64,000 nt of DNA, taken from contig CAWDAI010000006.1 of assembly GCA_963800275.1 (NCBI GenBank), positions 186,001 through 250,000 on the forward strand, written 5' to 3'. Below the pieces are notes generated by a model. That model was not told the origin of the DNA, searched no databases, and was given only the letters and a program-made list of their open reading frames with translations. This DNA is from JAFMJV01 sp963800275 (lineage in GTDB: Bacteria > Chloroflexota > Limnocylindria > Limnocylindrales > CSP1-4). Positions 53,288 to 62,116 of this stretch are shown here, piece after piece (the first letter of the stretch is position 1; every line of letters starts with the position of its first letter). The translations under genes were made by a program, and so were the position numbers.

Positions 53288-53997
53288 GCAGCCTTCGGAC
53301 GATCGGGCTCCTCGGGGGCATGAGCGCCGAGTCGTCCATCGAGTACGAGCGCACGATCAACGCCGAAGTCCGCGCTGCGCTCGGCGGCCTGCACTCGGCG
53401 AGTCTGCTCATCCGCTCGTACGATTTCGCGGCCATCGAGGAGTTGCAGACCTCTGGTCAGTGGGATGCCGCCGGCGAGATCCTGGCCACCGACGCGCGTG
53501 TGCTGCAGGACGCTGGCGCCGGACTCATCGTGCTCTGCACCAACACCATGCACCGTTGTGCCGAGGCCATCGAGGCGGCGCTGTCCGTGCCCTTCCTGCA
53601 CATCGGCGATGCGACCGCGCGAGCCGCGCTGGAGGCCGGGGTGGGTCGGGTCGCGCTGCTGGGGACGCGCTACACCATGGAGGGCGACTTCTACCGCGCG
53701 CGTCTGGAGGCGGCCGGCCTCACCGTGCTCGTGCCTGACGAGCCCGACCGCACACTCGTCCACGACGTGATCTACGACGAGCTGGTGCAGGGCCTGGTGA
53801 GGGAAGGCTCCAGGGTGGCCTACCTCGAGGTCATCGGGCGACTGGCCGAGCGCGGTGCCCAGGGCGTCATCGCCGGCTGCACGGAGATCGAGCTGCTGGT
53901 GGGTCCCCGCGACACGGGCCTACCCTACTTCCCGACGGCGGCGATCCACGCCCGGGCCGCTGCGCGCTGGGCGCTGGCTGGACCGGAGGAGGCATGA
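53284..53997 (+). CDS. aspartate/glutamate racemase family protein
   Basis: A 237-residue PLP-independent racemase. It starts TIGLLGGMSAESSIEYERTI and carries two catalytic-type cysteines in LIVLCTNTMHRCAEAI and GVIAGCTEIELLV, with the TxYTM strand (LLGTRYTMEGDFY) between. The substrate is probably aspartate or a related amino acid; it might supply D-amino acids. The GTG overlaps the nadD stop by four bases and its own stop overlaps rsfS. This slot often holds the HD gene yqeK in other bacteria. Confidence 0.85.
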   Translation: MSSLRTIGLLGGMSAESSIEYERTINAEVRAALGGLHSASLLIRSYDFAAIEELQTSGQWDAAGEILATDARVLQDAGAGLIVLCTNTMHRCAEAIEAALSVPFLHIGDATARAALEAGVGRVALLGTRYTMEGDFYRARLEAAGLTVLVPDEPDRTLVHDVIYDELVQGLVREGSRVAYLEVIGRLAERGAQGVIAGCTEIELLVGPRDTGLPYFPTAAIHARAAARWALAGPEEA

Positions 53998-54533
53998 TGG
54001 GGCGCGAGCCAACCCACGAGGAGGAACCCGACACGGTGCATGAAGACCAGGACCAGGTGCCGACCCCGACCGCACAGCCCGTGAAGGACGTGCCCGACCC
54101 CCACGCGGCGCCGAGGCCGGGCCTGCCCGCCGGTCGCCGGGAGGCCACTGTCAGGCGGTCGCGACCCGTGGTGCCGGACGAGCCCGATCCGGCGGTCCTG
54201 GCGATGGCCCATCGAGTCGTGGACCTCGCGGCTGACAAGAAGGCCAGCGACATCGTCCTGCTCGACGTGCGCGGCCAGACGGCCATGACCGACTACTTCG
54301 TCATCTGCTCCGGCGCCTCGGACCGGCAGCTCGACGCCATCGCCGACGGCGTCATCGAGGGACTCAAGGAGCACGGGGACCTGGCGCTCTCGCGCGAGGG
54401 TGATGCCGGTTCGCACTGGCTGCTCGTCGACTTCGGTGGCGTCATCGTGCACGTCATGAGCAAGCCCGAACGCGAGTTCTACCAGCTGGAGAAGCTGTGG
54501 TCGGAGGCGACGCTGCTGGTCCACGTCGTCTAG
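53994..54533 (+). CDS. rsfS: ribosomal silencing factor RsfS
   Basis: A 179-residue protein. Residues about 65-179 are the RsfS domain (VVDLAADKKASDIVLLDVRG, MTDYFVICSGASDRQLDAIA, WLLVDFGGVIVHVMS, REFYQLEKLWSEA) that binds ribosomal protein L14 and blocks subunit joining in starvation. The first 60 residues are an acidic, Pro-rich, probably disordered extension not found in most homologues. ATG 53994 and 53997 are adjacent after GGAGGAGG; either may be used. Confidence 0.92.
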   Translation: MMGREPTHEEEPDTVHEDQDQVPTPTAQPVKDVPDPHAAPRPGLPAGRREATVRRSRPVVPDEPDPAVLAMAHRVVDLAADKKASDIVLLDVRGQTAMTDYFVICSGASDRQLDAIADGVIEGLKEHGDLALSREGDAGSHWLLVDFGGVIVHVMSKPEREFYQLEKLWSEATLLVHVV

Positions 54534-54591
54534 ACGCACAGCGGCCGTGGTGCGGGAGCGCAACACCAGCGCACCGTACTCTTCTACCCCC

Positions 54592-54605
54592 ACCCCCAAA
54601 GGGGT
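54592..54605 (+). terminator. short hairpin after rsfS, possible terminator
   Basis: ACCCC (54592-54596) pairs with GGGGT (54601-54605) around a CAAA loop, 58 bases after the rsfS stop. The following CTTGGTACC is not T-rich, so this is a weak candidate for ending the obg-nadD-rsfS transcript. Confidence 0.35.
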
Positions 54606-54699
54606 CTTGGTACCACCGGGGCATGGGGCCTGAACGGGTCGATACCTAGCATCGAAGACCTGAGTGACCGGACCGAACCGGTGACCGAGCTGAGGTGTG

Positions 54700-54963
54700 A
54701 TGTCGACGATGAGCTGGCTCCGGGACACCTGCCCGCAGTGCGAGCACCAGTTGGTCAACTCGCGCTTCGATACCACGTTCCGGATGCCTGACGGCGAGGA
54801 GCGACTGTGCTTCGCGGTGCCGGCTGGCTTGTGCGCTGATTGTCATCAGCTGTATCTCGATCCCGACCTGCTCGAGGTCCTCGACATCCCCGACGGCCGT
54901 TGCGTGTTCGCCATCGAATCCGACGGTGTCACCCAGGAGCGCGCAACCCAGTTCCCCGTCTGA
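54700..54963 (+). CDS. YgiT-type zinc-finger protein
   Basis: An 87-residue protein. Two cysteine pairs, CPQC near the start and CADC in AGLCADCHQLYLDPDLLEVL, give a YgiT/MqsA-like zinc finger. The end VCFAIESDGVTQERA-like stretch is beta-rich. YgiT-type fingers occur in antitoxins, but no toxin or separate HTH domain is visible here, so a free-standing zinc-finger protein is the safer call. ATG 54700 has GAGG four bases upstream. Confidence 0.72.
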   Translation: MSTMSWLRDTCPQCEHQLVNSRFDTTFRMPDGEERLCFAVPAGLCADCHQLYLDPDLLEVLDIPDGRCVFAIESDGVTQERATQFPV

Positions 54964-55012
54964 TCCGAGCCTCATCGATCGACCGAGCCGGGCGGGACGC
55001 CCGGCTCCTCGT

Positions 55013-55963
55013 CTATGTCGGGCCGTCTGCGGCCCGGGCGAGCGGCTGCACTTCGCCGCCTCGGCGGCGAGCCACCTGCACGAGGTAGACACCGCTCGAG
55101 ACGAGGGCGATGCCGAGCAGGCCCAGGAGGCCCGGTGACTCGCCAAGCAGGAGCCAGGCCAACAGGGCGATCTGGACCAGCATGGTGTTGTTGATGCCGG
55201 CCGATTCGAGCGCCGAGAGTCGTTGGAGCGACAGGTTCCAGAGTGTGAAGGCCAGCGCGGTGTTGACGAGAGCCAGCCATCCGATGATCAGCCAGCCGCG
55301 CGGTGAGATGACAGGCATGCCCTCCAGGCCCAGCGCGAGCAGGACCAGCACACCCGCGCCCACGCTCATGCTCACCGCGGTGACAGCCACCGCCGGCAGC
55401 GCGTCGCTTCGGTTCACGCTCCGCCCGATGATGGCCGCCGCGACGTTGGCGCAGAGGGCGATCAGCGCCGCCAGCAGGCCCACGCTCGTCGCGCCCAGGT
55501 CGCCGGCGAAATAGCAGGCTGCTCCGACCAGGACGATCAGGGCTCCCCCGATCTGCGCGCGGCTGGGCACCTCGGACAGGGTCACGGCCGCCCCGCCCGC
55601 CACCAGCAGCGGGCTCAGCGACAGGATCAGGCTGGTGGTGGCGGCGGGTTGCTCGTCGAGGGCCACGAACTGGGCTCCCTGCGTCAGCGCATACATCACG
55701 ATCCCCAGGACCACGAGCCTGAGCAGGAAGCCTCGCTCGGCGTGGCGAAGCCTGGGACGGCGGCGGTCAGAGACGATCGCGACGACCACGAGCAGGGCGG
55801 CAGCGAGGCCGTAACGCAGCGCTGCGAAGGTCAGTGGCCGGAGGCTCTCGTCCTCCAGTCCCCATCGGATGAGCACCCAGGAGGTGGACCACAGGAACGT
55901 GACCAGCAGGGCCAGCCAGACCGCTGTCCGGTGGGTGCGCAGCTGGAGCCGCCGCGCCTCCAT
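55013..55963 (-). CDS. EamA/DMT family transporter
   Basis: A 316-residue protein with ten predicted membrane helices in two EamA halves: WLALLVTFLWSTSWVLIRWG at the start and GLLAALIALCANVAAAIIGR beginning the second half. It ends in a hydrophilic tail. The substrate is unknown. It lies two bases downstream of the holA stop, probably in the comEA-comEC-HD-holA transcript. Confidence 0.85.
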   Translation of the reverse strand: MEARRLQLRTHRTAVWLALLVTFLWSTSWVLIRWGLEDESLRPLTFAALRYGLAAALLVVVAIVSDRRRPRLRHAERGFLLRLVVLGIVMYALTQGAQFVALDEQPAATTSLILSLSPLLVAGGAAVTLSEVPSRAQIGGALIVLVGAACYFAGDLGATSVGLLAALIALCANVAAAIIGRSVNRSDALPAVAVTAVSMSVGAGVLVLLALGLEGMPVISPRGWLIIGWLALVNTALAFTLWNLSLQRLSALESAGINNTMLVQIALLAWLLLGESPGLLGLLGIALVSSGVYLVQVARRRGGEVQPLARAADGPT

Positions 55964-55965
55964 GC

Positions 55966-57082
55966 CTATCGAGCGGTGTCGACGTGGCGCGCGAGCCAGG
56001 TCTGGACGGTCAAGGCATCGATCCGTTCAGAGACTTGCAGCGTGGAGCCATCGAGGGCGATGCCCTTGGAGCGCAGGTCCAGCGCAAGCAGCTCGACGAG
56101 CGCCAGCTCCAGCCCCGGCGCGGTCCAGGTGCGGGCTTGCTCGGCCAGCTTCTGGGCCCGGAACGGCTGCATCTTGAGCTCCCTGACCAGCTGGGGGTTG
56201 GGGGTGCCCACGTCGATGTGTTCGCGCACCACGATGAGGTCGCGCAGCCGGCGATGGAGCTGCGATACCAGCACCGGCAGGGGCGTACCCTCGGCCAACA
56301 GTCGCTCGGCGAGTGCGGTGGCGCTGGCAGCCGAGCGCGACCCGACCGCATCGAGGAAGGCCCAGGTCGAGCCTGGCACGGTCTCGGTCACGAGCGCGTC
56401 GACATCCTCGGGCTCGATCGTGCCCTCGGGCTTGTAGAGAGCCAGCTTCTCCAGCTCGCTGTTGGCCAGCTCGGTCCGCCGGCGACGATCGACATCGGTC
56501 TCGCGGACATGGCCGCCCACGCGCTCGGCCAGCAGCCGGGCGGCCGCCGGCCGCAGTTCCGATCCGAGCTCGCGCGCACGCTTCACCAGCCACGGCTCGA
56601 GCTGGCCGGCAGCCGGCACCTCGGAACTCCTGGACCACGCCACCAGACGCAGCCACGGCGTCCCGCAGCAGGCCCCTTCCCGATGGCCCCTTGGCACCCG
56701 ACGCCGTCAGATCGGTGACGCACAGGGCATTGCCCGGCGGCACCGAGGCGACGAGGGCCAGGAGCCGCTCGCGAGCGCTCTTCTCGGCCAGGAGCCCGCC
56801 GGGTTGGCGCAGGACCACCAGCGTCCCGGCACCGAAGAGCGGGGCCATGCCCAGGTGCTGTTCGATGCCGTCGAGCGCCCGGGCACGGCGCTTGGCCAGG
56901 CCCGCGGAAGCCCCCTCCTCGCCGGCGTCGTCATCGAGGTTGACGCGCCAGGCCTCCATGGTCTCGCCTGCTGGTGCCACTCGATCGGCATAGCTCCGTG
57001 CCGCCCGCTCGATCATGAAGGCGTCCTCGCCCCAGAAATAGGCCAGGGCCGGCGCCTCGGTCGACTCGCTCACCTTGCCCAT
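55966..57082 (-). CDS. holA: DNA polymerase III delta subunit, interrupted by a +1 frameshift
   Basis: Clamp-loader delta subunit, which opens the sliding clamp. The first frame (ATG 57082) reads PALAYFWGEDAFMIERAARS, FGAGTLVVLRQPG and RERLLALVASVPPGNALCVT. The second reads EVPAAGQLEPWLVKRARELG, LRPAAARLLAERVGGHVRET, RTELANSELEKLALYKP and DLIVVREHIDVG. Skipping one C in TTCC (56624-56623) joins them as GGVVQEFEVPAAGQLEPW, giving 371 residues, normal for HolA. The start overlaps the HD gene's stop by 13 bases. Confidence 0.85.
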
Positions 57083-57702
57083 GCAGCCGCCCGGCCTTGC
57101 GGCCCGGGCAGGCCATGAGCGACGGCGTGGTCGAGTGCATCCCCCACCCAGCGCAGGCGCTCGACCTCACACGGCTCGATCGCCGCCGCCGCGCAGACGG
57201 CATCCTCCAACCGGCGCGCCACGATCCGCGCCTGCTCGAGCTTCGCCACGTACTCCGGATGCCTGCGCTCCCAGCGCTCGAAGCGCTGGTCCAGAGAGAC
57301 CACCCGTTGCGTGGCTCGCTTGTCGGCATAGGTCACGATGCGCTCCTCCAGCGGAGCGTCCTGCAGCCAGTGCTCGATATCGGGATCGGTGAAGTGCATG
57401 ACCGGATGGGCGGTGAGAGTGCGGGCCAGCTCCGGGTGCCCGGCCTCGGTCACCCAGGCGGCGCCGGCGGCGCCGTGCGGCAGGGCCCTCAGCGGGTGGT
57501 CGTCGGGCAGCGCCTTGTCGACGTCGTGGAGGAGCGCGGCCGTTTCCACCAGGCGCCGGTCCACCGGAACCCCGGCGCGCGCGCTGCGATAGGCCAGGAA
57601 GGCCGCCACCTCGGCGACCACCGTCATGTGCTGCAGCAAGCGCGGCGAGGGTGACGTGGACAGGAGCAGGGAGAGCGCCTCGGTGCGCGTTGGTACCGCC
57701 AT
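57070..57702 (-). CDS. HD-domain hydrolase
   Basis: A 210-residue protein. It has the HD metal-site pattern RLLQHMTVVAEVAAFLAYRS, then VETAALLHDVDKALPDDHPL (HD pair with Lys) and YADKRATQRVVSLDQRFERW. This resembles HD proteins that hydrolyse nucleotides or phosphate esters (YqeK-like), but the exact class is open. I start it at ATG 57702, just after the region encoding the conserved part of ComEC. The longer frame to 57918 overlaps comEC. It probably lies in one transcript between comEC and holA. Confidence 0.75.
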   Translation of the reverse strand: MAVPTRTEALSLLLSTSPSPRLLQHMTVVAEVAAFLAYRSARAGVPVDRRLVETAALLHDVDKALPDDHPLRALPHGAAGAAWVTEAGHPELARTLTAHPVMHFTDPDIEHWLQDAPLEERIVTYADKRATQRVVSLDQRFERWERRHPEYVAKLEQARIVARRLEDAVCAAAAIEPCEVERLRWVGDALDHAVAHGLPGPQGRAAAWAR

Positions 57703-60181
57703 CGGGACGAATGTAGCAGGGGTCGGAGAGCGAGGTCGCGGACCTGGCGCCCGCTGGCCGGTGCACGCAGGCGGGCGACCCGACCGCGGCGAGCAGCGTG
57801 CCCGCGGAACGCGTCCGCCCGTCGAAGTCGACAGTGAGCGTGCCCCCGCGATCGGTCCGCCAGACCGATGCACCGACCGACGCCAGGCGGGCGAGCGTGG
57901 CCGGCGCGGGATGGCCATAGGGGTTGCCGGTGCCGGAGCTGATCACCGCCAGGCGCGGGCGCAGGGCCTCCAGCAGTGGCTGGCTGGTAGACGTGGCGCT
58001 GCCGTGGTGGGCGACCTTCAGCAGGTCCCAACGGTAGCGGCGCCCGGCGAGCGCTTCGAGCAGATCGGCGTCGTGGTCGTCCTCCGCGTCGCCGGTGAGC
58101 AGGATGTGCTGCTCACCGACGTGGACCGCGAGCACGATGGAGGTGCCGTTGATGGCTCGCCCGTCGGACAGGGGGCGGTCGGGCAGCAGCTCCCGCGGCG
58201 GCCACACCACCTCGATCGCCGCCTGACCCAGTCTCAGGCGATCACCGCGCAGGACCCGCGAGCGGGGGATGGACAGGCGGGCCGAGGCCGCCCGCAGCTC
58301 GAGCACACCGGCGCCCTCGCTGGGCATGCCCGTCTCGACCACTCGTCCGACCCGATAGCGTGGTGCCAACCCGGCGAGCCCACCGGCATGATCCTCATGT
58401 GGATGCGTCAGGAGCGCTGTGTCGATCCTCCTGTCCCAGGTCGGGATGCGCTCGTCGAGTCGCCGCACCAGGACGTCGGGATCGGGGCCGCCGTCGACGA
58501 GCATGCGCTCACCGTCGCGTGCCTCCAGCAGGATGGCATCGCCCTGGCCGACGTCGAGGACGCTGACCCGAAGGGCCGCCGCCGGGCCTGCCACCAGCGC
58601 CACCGAGACCGTGGCTACGAGGGTCAGCGAAAGCCCGGCCGCGACGAGCCGCCACCGGCCCCTGTGCGCGGTGGGTGGCGCCGGACCGGTAGGCGTCGGG
58701 GCCAGGGTGGTCAGCTCCGGCCGGCGGCGGCTGCGACGTGTCCGCCGGAGCACCACCACCAGGATGGCGAGGGCGACCAGCGCGCCGACGATGTCCGATG
58801 GCTCCGCCAGCTCCACATTGGCCAGGGGTACCCGGGCGAGCAGCGACGCTCCCCGGGTCATGAGCACGAGCGGCAGCCAGGCTGCCAGCAGCAGCGGCGC
58901 GAGCAGGAGCGACAGCTGTCCGACCGCGAGGAGCGGGGCCACGACCACGCCGATCACCGCACCGAGCATGGCCAGCGGCACGACCGGCGCCACCAGCAGG
59001 TTCGCCAGCGGCGAGATGAGCGAGAGTCGACCGAAGTGGAACAGCACCAGGGGCAGGGTCGACAGCTGAGCCGCCAGGGAGACACCCAGCGACTCGCTGA
59101 GCCAGCGCGGACCACGGTCGCGGCAGGCGCGTCGCACCGCTCGTTCGGCCGGGCCGCCCAGTGCGAGCAGGCCGGCCGTGGCGGCCATCGACAGCTGCAG
59201 GCCGATGTCCTCGATCATGCCGGGATCGGCCAGCAGGAGCCCCCAGCAGGCGAGCCCGAGGGCGGCCGCGGCGCCCGACGGCCGGCCGCCCTCGCGGGCG
59301 ATGAGCACGACCCCGCCCATGACCGCCGCGCGCACGACGCTGGCGTCGGCACCGGCGAAGACGGTATAGGCCACGATGGCCGCGAGCACGATCGCGCTGC
59401 GCCAGCGCCGCCGCAGACCGGTGGCGCGCAGCAGGGCCGTGGCGATGCCCGCGACGAGCGCGATGTTCCAGCCGCTGATGGCGACCACGTGGGTCAGACC
59501 CGTGACCGTGAAGTCGTCCGCCACGGCCTGCGAGACTCGTTCGCGCAGGCCGATGAGGATGCCCGATGCGAGTCCGGCCTCGGGTTCGGGGACCGCCCGC
59601 CCCAGGGCGCCATCGACAGCCCATCGAAGCTGCTCGACCGTGGGCCCGAGGCCACTGCCGTGACCGCGCAGCTCCAGGGCATGGGCCTTGAGCGTGCCCA
59701 CCGCTCCCCGGCTCTCGAGGAAGTCGGCGAAGCCTGGTGCACTTGCGGGTGGGCCCTCGACGACGCCGCGCACGTGGACGCGGTCGCCGGTCACCAGTGC
59801 CGGATGGCGAGGCAGCCAGGCGTACACGAGCCAGCCCTCGGGTCTCCCGGGCGGCTCGAGCGTGATGAAGGCGCGCTGGTCAGGCCCCTTGGGAGCGGAG
59901 ACGTCGGTGACCGTGCCGTCCCATTCCGCGCTACCGGTGACGAGCGCGGGGACGACGCTCCCGGGACCGGCCAGCAGGGCCACCAGGCTGGCTCGCAGCG
60001 CGACCGTGCCGAAGGCTAGCGCAAGCGCGGCCGCGCTGCGCCGGTGAGCCACGGCCAGCACGAACGCGGCGGACAGTCCGATCGTCCCCGCGACCGCCGC
60101 CAGGGGGCCAGCATCGCGCAGGAGCAGCGCCGCCACGAGGGCGCCGATGGCCAGCCAGCCGGCGCGAGGGATCCGCTGCAT
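57167..60181 (-). CDS. comEC: competence protein ComEC (true C-terminus unclear)
   Basis: DNA-uptake channel protein. Residues about 1-470 have many membrane helices, with an N-terminal OB-like segment (YAWLPRHPALVTGDRVHVRG) and the competence domain (GLTHVVAISGWNIALVAGIA). Residues about 550-815 form a metallo-beta-lactamase-like domain (VLDVGQGDAILLEARDGERM, LLTHPHEDHAGGLAGLAPRY, LLKVAHHGSATSTSQPLL). The frame stays open to 57167, but the last roughly 180 codons overlap the HD gene in another frame and look like a shadow; the real end is probably near 57700. No stop exists in any minus-strand frame from 57627 to 57918. Confidence 0.85.
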   Translation of the reverse strand: MQRIPRAGWLAIGALVAALLLRDAGPLAAVAGTIGLSAAFVLAVAHRRSAAALALAFGTVALRASLVALLAGPGSVVPALVTGSAEWDGTVTDVSAPKGPDQRAFITLEPPGRPEGWLVYAWLPRHPALVTGDRVHVRGVVEGPPASAPGFADFLESRGAVGTLKAHALELRGHGSGLGPTVEQLRWAVDGALGRAVPEPEAGLASGILIGLRERVSQAVADDFTVTGLTHVVAISGWNIALVAGIATALLRATGLRRRWRSAIVLAAIVAYTVFAGADASVVRAAVMGGVVLIAREGGRPSGAAAALGLACWGLLLADPGMIEDIGLQLSMAATAGLLALGGPAERAVRRACRDRGPRWLSESLGVSLAAQLSTLPLVLFHFGRLSLISPLANLLVAPVVPLAMLGAVIGVVVAPLLAVGQLSLLLAPLLLAAWLPLVLMTRGASLLARVPLANVELAEPSDIVGALVALAILVVVLRRTRRSRRRPELTTLAPTPTGPAPPTAHRGRWRLVAAGLSLTLVATVSVALVAGPAAALRVSVLDVGQGDAILLEARDGERMLVDGGPDPDVLVRRLDERIPTWDRRIDTALLTHPHEDHAGGLAGLAPRYRVGRVVETGMPSEGAGVLELRAASARLSIPRSRVLRGDRLRLGQAAIEVVWPPRELLPDRPLSDGRAINGTSIVLAVHVGEQHILLTGDAEDDHDADLLEALAGRRYRWDLLKVAHHGSATSTSQPLLEALRPRLAVISSGTGNPYGHPAPATLARLASVGASVWRTDRGGTLTVDFDGRTRSAGTLLAAVGSPACVHRPAGARSATSLSDPCYIRPDGGTNAHRGALPAPVHVTLAALAAAHDGGRRGGGLPGLSQRARRGSGGPAPGGNGRAPPRRRQGAARRPPAEGPAARRRRRRLGDRGRAPGAGPHSHRPSGHALHRSRYRALAAGRSAGGAHRDLCRQASHATGGLSGPALRALGAQASGVRGEARAGADRGAPVGGCRLRGGGDRAV

Positions 60182-60199
60182 CGGACGCGTCCCGGGGAT

Positions 60200-60901
60200 T
60201 CAGCCCGCGGTGACGAGCTCCTCGATGTCGCCGAAGACCGACTCCCCGACGAGGCCGCGGCTGCGCAGGTCGCGGATAGACTGGAAACGTCGTTCGGCGC
60301 GCGCGGCCATGATCTTGCCGGCGGTCACCGGGCCGATGCCGGGCAGCGACTCGAGCTCGCTCTGGCTGGCCGCGTTGAGATCGATCCGACCGTCGCGGGC
60401 GGCTGATCTCGGCCCCTCGCGGTCGAGACCCAGCTCCGGTACCAGCACCTTGGCACCATCCTCCAGGCGCTGTGCCAGGTTCAGCTGCTCACTCGCGGCG
60501 ACGATATCGACTCGCGGCGCGAAGCCGCCGGCCGCCTCGATGGCATCGCCCACGCGGTCGCTCGCGCGCAGGCGGTGGAGGCCCGGGCGCACGACCGCGC
60601 CGGCCACGTCGACCAGGATGTCCTCGCCGGATGGCAGGGGCTCGATCGCCGCGACCGGCGGCAGCTCGAGCGGCTCGCCGATGGCGTCGGCCGGCGGAGC
60701 GGAGCCCACCACGAGGATGAACGCCAGCAGCCCCGCGGCCAGCCCACCGATAGCGAGACCGCCCAACCCCAGCAGGAGGGGCACCAGCCACCATGCCCGC
60801 GAAGTGGGTGCCGGCTCGTCACCGGGGCGTGCGGAGGCGGCTTCAGGGCCCGCCGGTGTCTCGGAGGAGAAGGACCGCCACGGTGGCGTGGCTTGGTTCA
60901 A
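60200..60901 (-). CDS. comEA: ComEA-like DNA-binding competence protein
   Basis: A 233-residue membrane-anchored protein. It has a cytoplasmic N-terminus, one long hydrophobic segment (about residues 37-66), an SLBB domain (ILVDVAGAVVRPGLHRLRAS, ASEQLNLAQRLEDGAKVLVP) and C-terminal helix-hairpin-helix motifs (IDLNAASQSELESLPGIGPV). ComEA receives DNA outside the membrane and passes it to ComEC, the next gene. TTG 60901 is supported by GGAG seven bases upstream. Confidence 0.9.
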   Translation of the reverse strand: MNQATPPWRSFSSETPAGPEAASARPGDEPAPTSRAWWLVPLLLGLGGLAIGGLAAGLLAFILVVGSAPPADAIGEPLELPPVAAIEPLPSGEDILVDVAGAVVRPGLHRLRASDRVGDAIEAAGGFAPRVDIVAASEQLNLAQRLEDGAKVLVPELGLDREGPRSAARDGRIDLNAASQSELESLPGIGPVTAGKIMAARAERRFQSIRDLRSRGLVGESVFGDIEELVTAG

Positions 60902-61100
60902 GGGTTCGCTCCAGCCGGCGGGCGGAAGCGGCGGGTATCGGTTCGGCGGGCCGTTCGGCGGTCACGACCCGGTTTCGGCGGATCGCTGGCGAACGGGAGC
61001 GCCTCGGGCACCGTGGCCGGTCATGCGGTCGGGCCCGATGGCGCGAGCACAGGCTAGCCAGGTCGCCTTGCGGCTCCCTGGCCCGTGCCTTGGCCGCGAC

Positions 61101-62090
61101 TTAGATGTAGTCCTCGAGCTGTGGACGGACCTCGGTCGCCAGGCGCCGCATGGTCTCGTCGTCGTAGGGCGGCGGGAAGCCGCAGATGAGATGGCGATAG
61201 CCCGCGTCGACGTAGGGCTTGAGCTGCTCGAAGACCTCGTCGGGGTTGCCCGCGATGATGCGTTCCGAGCCGACGCCGGCGGAACCGGGGCGCTCCTCGT
61301 CATCGACCGCCCCACCGTTGTGTTCCAGCAGCTCCGCCTCCCGTGCCAGGGCCGCTTCGCGCGTGTCGCGGATGACCACGCGCTGGAGCTCGACGGTACG
61401 CTCGATCTGCTTCTCGTCGCGCCCCAGGCGCTCGCAGTGCTCGCGCAGGATGGCGTCCGACTTGATCAGCGGCTCGACCGGGTTGCCGAGGTTGTTCATG
61501 TCCGCGTACTGGGCCACCAGCCGCAGGGTCACCTTGGGCCCGGAGCCGCCGATGAGGATGGGGATGTGCTTCTGCACCGGCGCCGGCAGGTTGAGCACGT
61601 CATGGAAGTCGTAGCGGTCGCCCTCTGCCGACGACGGTCGCTTGCCCGCGAGCATGCCCGTGATGATCTGCAGCGATTGCTCCAGCCAGCGCAGGCGGGT
61701 TCCGGGGCGGTCGCCGAACTCGATGCCGAAGCCGGTGTGCTCCGGCTCCATCCAGGCGGCCCCGATACCGAGCACCGCGCGGCCGTGGCTGATGTGATCG
61801 ATGGTGCTGATCATCTTGGCCACCAGGCCCGGATTGCGGAAGGTATTGGCGGTCACGAGATGGCCGATGGTGGCGCGCTTCGTCTGCGCCGCCACCGCCG
61901 CCATGGCCGTGTACGTCTCCAGGGCCGGGCCTTCCCACGAGCCCACGATGGGATAGACGTGATCCCAGGTGAAGAGGGAGTCGTAGCCCAGGTCCTCCGC
62001 CTGCAGCATGCCCTCGAGGAAGCGGGGCCACTCCACGTACTGGTTCCAGAGGTTGGCACCGAGCTTGATCGGTGCGTTCATGTTCGGCAT
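61101..62090 (-). CDS. LLM-class flavin-dependent oxidoreductase (probably F420-linked), copy 1
   Basis: A 329-residue luciferase-like TIM-barrel protein: MNAPIKLGANLWNQYVEWPR, AEDLGYDSLFTWDHVYPIVG, LGIGAAWMEPEHTGFGIEFG, IPILIGGSGPKVTLRLVAQY and YRHLICGFPPPYDDETMRR. This matches the F420-dependent LLM subfamily; the substrate is unknown. It carries an insert around residues 260-285 (AVDDEERPGSAGVGSERI) not seen in copy 2. It is one of three tandem paralogues on this strand. Confidence 0.85.
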   Translation of the reverse strand: MPNMNAPIKLGANLWNQYVEWPRFLEGMLQAEDLGYDSLFTWDHVYPIVGSWEGPALETYTAMAAVAAQTKRATIGHLVTANTFRNPGLVAKMISTIDHISHGRAVLGIGAAWMEPEHTGFGIEFGDRPGTRLRWLEQSLQIITGMLAGKRPSSAEGDRYDFHDVLNLPAPVQKHIPILIGGSGPKVTLRLVAQYADMNNLGNPVEPLIKSDAILREHCERLGRDEKQIERTVELQRVVIRDTREAALAREAELLEHNGGAVDDEERPGSAGVGSERIIAGNPDEVFEQLKPYVDAGYRHLICGFPPPYDDETMRRLATEVRPQLEDYI

Positions 62091-62116
62091 CGGTCGCTCC
62101 TTCCTGCTGTGGCCGC

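Noticed and set aside
54700..54963. MqsA-type antitoxin of a toxin-antitoxin pair
   Set aside because: No HTH domain follows the zinc finger and no small toxin gene is adjacent.
57626..60019. 797-codon open frame on the plus strand
   Set aside because: Antisense to comEC, low-complexity Gln/Arg/Gly/His composition, no start signal; comEC is clearly the real gene.
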